Assembly: GCA_021785335.1 (NCBI GenBank)
Contig: JAJYFW010000160.1
Span: 1-5,389 of the forward strand
Direction of reading: 5' to 3'
DNA from: Pseudomonadota bacterium
Lineage (GTDB): Bacteria; Pseudomonadota; Alphaproteobacteria; Acetobacterales; Acetobacteraceae
Length of the DNA: 5,389 nt
Shown here: positions 1 to 5,224 of the stretch, in pieces
Layout of the letters: each line of letters begins with the position of its first letter
How positions within the stretch are numbered: position 1 is the stretch's first letter
Position numbers and translations under genes: made by a program
The notes under the pieces: model-generated
What the model was told of the DNA's origin: nothing
The model's input: the letters and a program-made list of their open reading frames with translations, nothing else
Databases searched by the model: none

Positions 1-616
1 TCATGTCATAGAGCGACGGGCGTTCGCGCTGCACGCCGAGCTGGGTGTTGCGCGCGCCGAGCGCGGAATGTTCCGAGAGGTATTGCTTGAATTCGGCGAA
101 GCCGCGCGGGTCCTTGTTCTCGAACTGCACGCGGGTCGGGCCGTAGGCGTATTTGGCGGCGAAGGTTTGCATGCCGTTCTGGTCGATGAAGGCGGCGATG
201 GCTTCGGCTTCGGCGCGGAAGCGGGCGCGGCTTTCGGTTTCGGCGCCGTAGCCGCAGCCGGCGACCACCAGGGAGCGGGCGCGCGTCGGGTGGCGGAAGC
301 CGAAGTGCAGCGTGGCGAAGCCGCCCATCGAGAGGCCGACGATATGGGCGCGGTCGATCTTCAGGTGGTCGAGGATGGACCGGATGTCGTCGGCCGCGCG
401 GTGCTGGGAGTAGGCGGCCACGTTCTCGGGTACGTCCGACGGCGGGTAGCCGCGGGCGTTGTAGGCGATGGCGCGGTAGCGCTGGCCGAAGTGGCGCAGC
501 TGCGGTTCCCAGCTGCGCCAGTCGCCGGCGTATTCGTGCACGAAGATCACCGGGATTCCGCTGCCGGATTCTTCGTAATAGAGGCGCACTCCGTCATCGG
601 TGGTGGCGTGCGGCAT
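1..616 (-). CDS. Alpha/beta hydrolase (N-terminal 205 residues, cut by window edge)
   Basis: This reading frame opens at ATG 616-614 (MPHATTDDGVRLYYEESGSG) and is still open at the left edge. It shows the standard order of an alpha/beta-fold hydrolase: an N-terminal beta hairpin with LYYEE, the strand and oxyanion loop IPVIFVHEYAGD (21-32), the strand and turn YRAIAYNARGYPPS (47-60), a helix (AADDIRSILDHL, 74-85) and the nucleophile elbow HIVGLSMGG with Ser96 (91-99). A cap-type helical region with many Arg, Glu and Ala residues follows (about 120-205). The catalytic acid and histidine would lie in the missing part. The oxyanion loop is HEYAGD rather than the common HGxxG, a variant I recall from a subgroup of uncharacterised proteobacterial hydrolases. 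Substrate is unknown; esters, lactones or amides are all possible. It follows the NMT1-like gene, so the two may act on related small molecules. Confidence 0.88.
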   Translation of the reverse strand, partial: MPHATTDDGVRLYYEESGSGIPVIFVHEYAGDWRSWEPQLRHFGQRYRAIAYNARGYPPSDVPENVAAYSQHRAADDIRSILDHLKIDRAHIVGLSMGGFATLHFGFRHPTRARSLVVAGCGYGAETESRARFRAEAEAIAAFIDQNGMQTFAAKYAYGPTRVQFENKDPRGFAEFKQYLSEHSALGARNTQLGVQRERPSLYDM

Positions 617-623
617 GCGTATT

Positions 624-630
624 TCCTTCT
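624..630 (-). promoter_or_regulatory. Ribosome binding site of the alpha/beta hydrolase gene
   Basis: The minus strand reads AGAAGGA seven bases before ATG 616-614, a strong Shine-Dalgarno sequence that fixes this start. The gap to the preceding stop is only 24 bases and shows no terminator, so the gene is likely co-transcribed with the NMT1-like gene. Confidence 0.75.
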
Positions 631-640
631 GCGGTGAGAC

Positions 641-1558
641 TCAGGCGTGTGGCGCGGCGGTGAGGATTTCCTCCGCCAGGCTGTTATCGACGGCGGTTTC
701 GAACGGCGTGCCGGGATCGACCAGGCCGCCGGAGACCAGGCCGGCGCGCAGCCGGTCGTAGCCGTCGCGCGGCAGGATCGGGTCCCGGCCCCAGATGCCG
801 AGTGCTTTGTAGCGATCGTAGGCGGCGGCGAGGATCGGCTGCGGCACCTCGGGGAAGTAGGACGCCACGGTGGCCGCGATTTCGGAGCCGGAGGCGCCGG
901 CGAGCCAGCGCTGGGTACGGTAGATCGCGCGCACCATCCGCCGCAGTTCGTCGCGTTTCCCGGCGATCACGGCGCGGCGCGCGTAGAGCGTGGTGTAGGA
1001 GGTCGGCCCGCGGGAGGCGGCGGCGTACCACTGGTGTCCGGCGCCTTCGGCGAGCAGCGTCGTGGCGTAGGGTTCGAACACCTGCGCCACGTCGAGCTCG
1101 CCCCGGCGCAGCGCCGCGCAGTTCTCGGCCATGGACCGGTCGGCCACGCGCGCGACGCGGGCGGGATCGATCCCGGCCCGGCGCAGGTCTTCCTGGAGGC
1201 AGAGCCAGGGGGTGGGCACTTCGCTCACGCTGCCGAGCTTCGCCTCCAGCAGGTCGGCGGGGCGGAAGCCGGGGCGCGGCGCGCTGCCGATCAGCAGGAA
1301 GGGATCGCGCGTGACGACTTCGGCGAAGCACACGAGGTCGCAGTCCGGGTCGGACTGGTAGGTGGCCATGACCCGCATCGGCCCGCCCCAGCAGACGTCG
1401 GCGCTGCCGTCGAGCAGGGTGCGCGCGGCCTCGGCCGGGCTGGGCGAGGAGACGAAGCGGATCTCCACGCCTTCCGCCGTGTAGGCGCCGCGGGCGAGGG
1501 CGGCATAGAACGGCGCGTAGAAGGCGGCACGCAACGATTCTTGCAGGGTGATCGCCAT
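641..1558 (-). CDS. NMT1/THI5-like periplasmic-type substrate-binding protein without signal peptide (305 aa)
   Basis: The fold resembles the NMT1/THI5/SsuA group of type II binding proteins, which bind small organic ligands (thiamine precursors, sulfonates, nitrate-like ions). Visible hallmarks are YAPFYAALARGAYTAEGVEIRF (14-35) at the first strand and helix, LLDGSADVCWGGPMRVM (48-64), RDPFLLIG (84-91), the second-lobe start ADLLEAKLGSVSEVPTPWL (101-119) and LRRGELDVAQVFEPY (150-164). Unlike exported relatives it begins directly at the first beta strand, with no signal peptide or lipobox. An in-frame TGA, the stop of the preceding J-protein gene, lies four codons before the ATG and leaves no room for one. 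It has no CCCFC-type cysteine motif as in yeast THI5, so HMP-P synthase activity is not supported. No permease or ATPase gene is adjacent in view. It sits 12 bases after the J-protein gene and 24 before the hydrolase gene. The ligand is unknown; a cytoplasmic binding or enzyme role is inferred. Confidence 0.8.
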   Translation of the reverse strand: MAITLQESLRAAFYAPFYAALARGAYTAEGVEIRFVSSPSPAEAARTLLDGSADVCWGGPMRVMATYQSDPDCDLVCFAEVVTRDPFLLIGSAPRPGFRPADLLEAKLGSVSEVPTPWLCLQEDLRRAGIDPARVARVADRSMAENCAALRRGELDVAQVFEPYATTLLAEGAGHQWYAAASRGPTSYTTLYARRAVIAGKRDELRRMVRAIYRTQRWLAGASGSEIAATVASYFPEVPQPILAAAYDRYKALGIWGRDPILPRDGYDRLRAGLVSGGLVDPGTPFETAVDNSLAEEILTAAPHA

Positions 1559-1566
1559 CGGGGCGG

Positions 1567-1572
1567 TCCTTC
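1567..1572 (-). promoter_or_regulatory. Ribosome binding site of the NMT1-like gene overlapping the J-protein stop
   Basis: The minus strand reads TGAAGGA: the TGA is the J-protein stop (1573-1571) and GAAGGA is a strong Shine-Dalgarno eight bases before ATG 1558-1556. This fixes the start of the binding-protein gene and suggests translational coupling. Confidence 0.75.
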
Positions 1573-2737
1573 ACGGGTGCGCGAATACGGAATCGGAAAT
1601 GTCCACCGGCATGGCCGGCGGGGGGAGATCGGGCGGCAGGTCCACCACACTGCCCGATCCCACCGCGCGGCGGAAGCGCTGTGCGCGCTCGCCGGCGGCG
1701 AAAATGCGGCAGGCGCGGCTCCAGAATTCGCCCACCGCGAAGTCGGTGATCCACGGGCCGGGGGGCAGGCCGCGCAGCACGACATGGGCGCCGGGGCCGA
1801 GGAAGACACTTGCCACCACCTGGCCGCGCGGGTTCCGCAGCTTCACCACGGCGGGTTCGACGTTGCTGTTGCGCACCGTCAGCCAGGCGCTGCCGGTGCC
1901 GCTGCGGGCCAGCACATCGCCGCTGGCCGGCGGCGGGCCGGCGCGGTCGGCGCACATCGCCAGATGCGCGGCGGTCGCGTCCCCGGCGGCGAGCCGGGCG
2001 CCGGCGACGAAGCCGGTGACGCCGCCGGCCAGGCGGATTTCCATGCGCCCGCTGGCGGGATCGAGGCCGCGTACCGCGACCGGAGTGAAGGCCGGCAGTT
2101 CGGCCATCGGCCGCAGGTGCCCGCTGGAGCGGGGATCGCGCTGCCAGACCCAGGCGGCGCCGAGGCCGGGCAGCACGTAGTGGTTCGGTCTGCCCGCGGG
2201 GTGGGCGAGCGGCAGGCGGGAACTCGGGGCGCCGGCGACCTCCAACGTCGCGGCCGGCGGCGGGCCGGCGCTGCCGAGGCCGGCGGTGGGGCCGCGCGAG
2301 ATTGCCAGCATGAGCCAGCCGGCGCCGGCCGCCGAGGCCACCAGGAAGCCGATCCAGAGGAAGAAGCGGAGATCGGGGCCGGGCGGCGGTACGGCGGTCC
2401 CCCCGTTCGGGCTCATCCCGTTCGGGCTCATCCCTCCCGGGGCGGTGTGATCGGCAGCGGAGGCGTCGGGCGCCCGGGCGGAGAACGTCGGCGCGGCTGC
2501 CGGCCACCCGGGCCCCGCCGCGGCGGTGGCGCGGCGGTCGTAGGCGCGGCGCAGGGCCGGGTCGCTGAGCACGTCGTAGGCGGCCTTCAGGGCGACGAAG
2601 GCCTGGGTGCTGCCGGTGCCGGGGACATCGGGGTGCAGCCGGCGCGCCTGCCGACGCCAGGCGGCCAGGATCGCCGCCGGCGTCGCCGTCGGCGCCACCC
2701 CGAGCCGCGCGTAATATCCGTCCGGATCCTGCTGCAC
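1571..2737 (-). CDS. Membrane-anchored J-domain protein with SH3-like and beta-rich C-terminal domains (388 aa)
   Basis: The N-terminus (8-68) is a J domain: YYARLGV, a basic helix II (WRRQARRLHPD) with the catalytic HPD at 35-37, and AFVALKAAYDVLSDPALRRAYD. It should stimulate the ATPase of a DnaK-type Hsp70. There is no Gly/Phe region, zinc-finger repeat or DnaJ C-terminal domain, so it is not DnaJ or CbpA. A Pro/Ala/Gly-rich linker (70-122) precedes one membrane segment (about 124-146, FFLWIGFLVASAAGAGWLML). Beyond it lie an SH3-like stretch (about 205-252, with LPAFTPVAVRG and GVTGFVAGARL) and a beta-rich domain (about 283-350, with LTVRNSNVEPAVVKLRNP, LRGLPPGPW and VGEFW), a pattern I associate with other bacterial J-proteins but cannot name. 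The start is GTG; an in-frame TAA lies four codons upstream and no other start fits the J domain. No Shine-Dalgarno sequence precedes it. Specific function and Hsp70 partner are unknown. Confidence 0.85.
   Translation of the reverse strand: MQQDPDGYYARLGVAPTATPAAILAAWRRQARRLHPDVPGTGSTQAFVALKAAYDVLSDPALRRAYDRRATAAAGPGWPAAAPTFSARAPDASAADHTAPGGMSPNGMSPNGGTAVPPPGPDLRFFLWIGFLVASAAGAGWLMLAISRGPTAGLGSAGPPPAATLEVAGAPSSRLPLAHPAGRPNHYVLPGLGAAWVWQRDPRSSGHLRPMAELPAFTPVAVRGLDPASGRMEIRLAGGVTGFVAGARLAAGDATAAHLAMCADRAGPPPASGDVLARSGTGSAWLTVRNSNVEPAVVKLRNPRGQVVASVFLGPGAHVVLRGLPPGPWITDFAVGEFWSRACRIFAAGERAQRFRRAVGSGSVVDLPPDLPPPAMPVDISDSVFAHP
2402..2431 (-). repeat. Perfect 15-base tandem duplication in the J-protein linker
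   Basis: The unit CCCGTTCGGGCTCAT (plus strand) occurs twice with no gap, 2402-2416 and 2417-2431. It is in frame and duplicates five residues, giving MSPNG twice (103-107 and 108-112) in the linker between the J domain and the membrane segment. It looks like a recent slippage or duplication event in a region under little constraint. Confidence 0.9.
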
Positions 2738-2745
2738 GGGGCGAT

Positions 2746-2754
2746 GTTATACCA
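2746..2754 (-). promoter_or_regulatory. Extended -10 promoter element for the J-protein operon
   Basis: The minus strand reads TGGTATAAC, one mismatch from the extended -10 consensus TGNTATAAT, in an otherwise very GC-rich spacer. No good -35 is seen: the hexamer 17 bases upstream is GTCTCG. Extended -10 promoters can work with a poor -35. The GTG start of the J-protein gene begins 8 bases after the hexamer, so a transcript starting at the usual distance would have a leader of zero to about three bases. Sequence match only; no transcription data. Confidence 0.5.
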
Positions 2755-2773
2755 ACGGGCGAAATTGCCGAGA

Positions 2774-2821
2774 CGTCCCGCGCCTTGCCGCGTTGGCCGT
2801 CGGCGCCGGGTCGGCGGGACG
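2774..2821 (-). other. GC-rich inverted repeat in the engB to J-protein spacer
   Basis: The 92-base spacer 2738-2829 holds a perfect 8-base inverted repeat, CGTCCCGC at 2774-2781 and GCGGGACG at 2814-2821, with 32 bases between them that themselves include the palindrome CGGCGCCG (2801-2808). On the minus strand the structure follows the engB stop by 8 bases, where a terminator would be expected. There is no run of T after it (only AATTTC a little further on), so it is not a standard intrinsic terminator. It may attenuate readthrough, protect the 3' end of the yidC-engB message, or be chance in GC-rich DNA. Confidence 0.35.
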
Positions 2822-2829
2822 CCGGGGAG

Positions 2830-3483
2830 TCAGGTCTCCGAGCGTGCCAGGGCGGCCAGCGCCGCGCGCAGTTCGGCGATGCCGGCACCCGTTTCGCTGC
2901 TGGTGGGCATCACTTCGGGGTGCGCGGCCGGGTGGGCGCGGGCCAGGTGCCCGACCTCCTCCAGCTTGCGCGCCAGCGCCGCGGGGCTGAGCGCGTCGAT
3001 CTTGGTCAGCACGATCTGGAACGTGACCGCGGCGCGATCGAGCAGGTCCATCACCTGGAGATCGGAGGCTTTGATCTCGATGCGCGCGTCGAGCAGCAGC
3101 AGCACGCGGACCAGCCCCGGCCGGCCGCGCAGGTAGTCGAACATCAGCCCTTGCCAGTCGGCCAGCAGCGCCCTGCCGGCCTTGGCATAGCCGTAGCCCG
3201 GCATATCGACGAGTGCGAGCCGCCCGCCGAGTTCGAAGAAATTCAGCTGGCGCGTGCGCCCCGGCGTGATCGAGACGCGCGCCAGCGCCCGCCGTCCGGT
3301 GAGCGCGTTGAGCAGGGAGGATTTGCCGACGTTGGAGCGGCCGGCGAAGGCGACCTCCGGCAGGACCGGCCGTGGCAGCTGGTCCAGCCGCTGCGCCGCG
3401 TGCACGAAGGTGCAGGTCGCGGCGAACAGCAGCCGGCCGGGTTCCAGATCGGGCGCCGGGCTGGCGGGGGCGGGCCCGGTCAT
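2830..3483 (-). CDS. engB: EngB/YihA/YsxC ribosome-assembly GTPase (217 aa, complete)
   Basis: TRAFAC-class cytoplasmic GTPase of the EngB (YihA/YsxC) family, needed for maturation of the large ribosomal subunit. All nucleotide-binding motifs are visible: G1 GRSNVGKS (48-55), the G2 region TPGRT (73-77), G3 DMPG followed by YGYAK (93-101), G4 TKID (160-163) and G5 around TSSETG (194-199). The lead-in PEVAFAGRSNVGKSSLLNAL is typical of the family, as is the 217-residue length. The first 17 residues are Pro/Ala rich and not conserved in type. The ATG lies 7 bases after the yidC stop, and its Shine-Dalgarno sequence GAGG (3492-3489, five bases before ATG) overlaps the yidC TGA, so translation is likely coupled. 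yidC-engB adjacency is common in alphaproteobacteria. Identity is secure. Confidence 0.97.
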   Translation of the reverse strand: MTGPAPASPAPDLEPGRLLFAATCTFVHAAQRLDQLPRPVLPEVAFAGRSNVGKSSLLNALTGRRALARVSITPGRTRQLNFFELGGRLALVDMPGYGYAKAGRALLADWQGLMFDYLRGRPGLVRVLLLLDARIEIKASDLQVMDLLDRAAVTFQIVLTKIDALSPAALARKLEEVGHLARAHPAAHPEVMPTSSETGAGIAELRAALAALARSET

Positions 3484-3488
3484 CGGCG

Positions 3489-3493
3489 CCTCA
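3489..3493 (-). promoter_or_regulatory. Ribosome binding site of engB overlapping the yidC stop
   Basis: Read on the minus strand, TGAGG contains the yidC stop codon TGA and the Shine-Dalgarno GAGG, five bases before the engB ATG. A ribosome ending yidC would sit on the engB start site, which supports translational coupling and the ATG choice for engB. Confidence 0.7.
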
Positions 3494-5224
3494 GGTGCGC
3501 GCGAGGCCGGGACGGGCCAGCCGGGTGCGCCGCATGATGAACCATTGCTGCGCGATCGACAGCAGGTTGTTCCAGGTCCAATACAGCACCAGTCCGGCCG
3601 GGAAGCGCGCCAGCATGAAAGTGAAGATCACCGGCATGAACTGGAACAGTTTCGCCTGCACCGGATCGGGCGGCGGCGGGTTCAGCTTCTGCTGGCCCCA
3701 CATCGTCAGCCCCATCAGGATCGGCAGCGCGCCGAGGTGCAGGAAAGGCGAGAACGCTGTGGGATCCCACGGGATCAGCCCGAACAGGGTGAACAGGTTG
3801 GTGGGGTCCACGGCCGAAAGATTGTGGATCCAGCCGAAGAACGGCGCCTGGCGCATCTCGATGGTGACGAAGATGTCCTTATAGAGCGAGAAGAACACCG
3901 GGATCTGCACCAGCATCGGCAGGCAGCCCGATGCCGGGTTGACCTTCTCCGCCTTGTACAGCGCCATCATCTCCTGCTGCTGCTTCTGCGGATCGTCCTT
4001 GTAGCGCTCTCGCATCGCCGAGACCTTCGGCGCCAGCAGCCGCATCTTGCTCATGGAGCGGTAGGAGTAGTTGGCCAGCGGGAAGAACAGCAGCTTGACG
4101 CAGACCGTGAAGGCCATGATCGCCAGCCCGAAATTGCCGAGCAGACCGTTCAGGAAGTCGAGCGCGTAGAAGATCGGCTTGGTCAGGAAGTAGAACCAGC
4201 CGAAATCCACCGCCTTGTCGAATTGCGGGATGTGGTACTGGCTCGCGTAGCGATCGAGCAGGGTCACCACCTTGGCGCCGGCGAACAGATGGCTCGGCAG
4301 CGATGCCGCGGCGCCGGGGGCGATGGTTTCGGGCGCGGCGGGGACGTAGTCCACCTGGAAATGCCCGTCGCCGCCAGGGATGGCGCGATAGCTCAGCGTG
4401 GTGGGCACCGACTGGTCCGGGATCGCCGCGGCCAGCCAGTATTTGTCGGCGAAGCCGGCCCAGCCGCCCTTCGACGTGGCCTGATAGGCGATGTTGCCCG
4501 GCTTGCCCTTCGCGTCCGACTTCGCCTTCGTATAGAGCATCTCCTGCAGGCGGTCGTGCGCGATGCCGGTGATGCCCTCGAACAGGATGTAGTAGCCGGA
4601 CGGCGGCGGCGTGTAGTCGCGCCGCACCCGCACCCAGGGGAACAGCTTGACCGGGGCGGCGGAGGCGTTGATCACCTGCTGGCTGACGGCGAACATGTAA
4701 TGGTCGTCGATCGACAGCACGATACGGAAGGTCAGGCCGGCGCCGTTGTCCCACGACAGGGTGACCGGACGGGCGGGCGTGAGTTCCTGCGCCGAGGCGG
4801 TCCAGACGGTCTTCTCGTCGGGTAGCTTCACGCTTTCCCCGGGCGCGGCGGACCAGCCGTACTGGGCGTAGTAGGGGTGTTTGGTGCCGAGCGGGCTGAG
4901 CAGGCGCACGTCCGGGGAGTTCGGCGCCTCGGTCTGGCGGTACTTGTTCAGCACCACATCGTCGATACGCGCGCCGAGCAGGCTGATCGAGCCGCGGATC
5001 GCGGGGGCGGCGATGGTGATGCGCGGCACCACGCGCGGCACCGCTGGCGTCGGCGCGGCGCTCGCCGGGCCCGTGCTTGCCCCCGCCGCACCGGCGGTGG
5101 TCTGTTCGGTGGCGGTCTTGGTCGGCACCGGCGGATGCGGCAGGTACCGGGTGGCGATCATCTGGTAGCCGAGGAGAATCCCGAGCGAGATCAGGATCGC
5201 CACGAACATCCGCTTCTGGTCCAT
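3491..5224 (-). CDS. yidC: YidC, inner-membrane protein insertase (577 aa, complete)
   Basis: YidC/Oxa1-family insertase that inserts and folds inner-membrane proteins, alone or with SecYEG. The protein starts [11 protein letters not shown] and has an N-terminal membrane segment (about 6-23), an Ala/Thr/Pro-rich linker (about 35-65), the large periplasmic P1 beta domain (about 66-335), then the conserved five-helix core. The core shows a membrane segment near 355-383, the cytoplasmic C1 hairpin with MSKMRLLAPK and EMMALYKAEKVNP (391-430), GCLPMLVQIPVFFSLY (433-448), RQAPFFGWIHNLSAVDP (458-474), PILMGLTMWGQQK (501-513) and FPAGLVLYWTWNNLLSIAQQW (541-561), ending in a short basic tail. Length fits Gram-negative YidC. 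The groove position that is Arg366 in E. coli is Lys377 here. I chose ATG 5224-5222 rather than TTG at 5227 because it gives the typical family N-terminus and overlaps the yidD stop; the ribosome binding site is only a weak GGGG five bases upstream, consistent with coupling to yidD. Confidence 0.98.
   Translation of the reverse strand: MDQKRMFVAILISLGILLGYQMIATRYLPHPPVPTKTATEQTTAGAAGASTGPASAAPTPAVPRVVPRITIAAPAIRGSISLLGARIDDVVLNKYRQTEAPNSPDVRLLSPLGTKHPYYAQYGWSAAPGESVKLPDEKTVWTASAQELTPARPVTLSWDNGAGLTFRIVLSIDDHYMFAVSQQVINASAAPVKLFPWVRVRRDYTPPPSGYYILFEGITGIAHDRLQEMLYTKAKSDAKGKPGNIAYQATSKGGWAGFADKYWLAAAIPDQSVPTTLSYRAIPGGDGHFQVDYVPAAPETIAPGAAASLPSHLFAGAKVVTLLDRYASQYHIPQFDKAVDFGWFYFLTKPIFYALDFLNGLLGNFGLAIMAFTVCVKLLFFPLANYSYRSMSKMRLLAPKVSAMRERYKDDPQKQQQEMMALYKAEKVNPASGCLPMLVQIPVFFSLYKDIFVTIEMRQAPFFGWIHNLSAVDPTNLFTLFGLIPWDPTAFSPFLHLGALPILMGLTMWGQQKLNPPPPDPVQAKLFQFMPVIFTFMLARFPAGLVLYWTWNNLLSIAQQWFIMRRTRLARPGLART

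Noticed and set aside
68..637. Plus-strand open frame of 189 codons opposite the alpha/beta hydrolase
   Set aside because: Low-complexity Gly/Val/Ala sequence without a domain. The minus strand carries a complete nucleophile elbow and a strong ribosome binding site.
641..1558. Assignment as ThiY or a THI5-type HMP-P synthase
   Set aside because: The family-level fold fits, but no thiamine genes are in view and the THI5 cysteine motif is missing. The ligand cannot be named.
1571..2737. Assignment as DnaJ, CbpA or DjlA
   Set aside because: No Gly/Phe region, zinc centre or DnaJ C-terminal domain, and the J domain is N-terminal, unlike DjlA where it is C-terminal.
2774..2821. Intrinsic terminator after engB
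   Set aside because: The inverted repeat has a 32-base loop and no T-run follows on the minus strand, so it is listed only as an inverted repeat.
684..2888. Minus-strand open frame of 734 codons in a second frame across the J-protein and NMT1-like genes
   Set aside because: It is almost wholly Arg/Pro/Ala/Gly, shows no fold or motif, and runs through the spacer and gene boundaries. The overlapping frames have strong family motifs.
647..3136. Plus-strand open frame of 829 codons covering three minus-strand genes and part of engB
   Set aside because: Composition is Gly/Arg/Ala/His-rich with no recognisable domain. It mirrors genes with clear families on the other strand and crosses the spacer between them. 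Long antisense frames are expected in DNA this GC-rich.
3254..4825. Plus-strand open frame of 523 codons opposite yidC and engB
   Set aside because: Rich in Arg, Gln, Glu, His and Gly with no motif, directly antisense to secure yidC and engB coding sequence. A shadow of codon bias.
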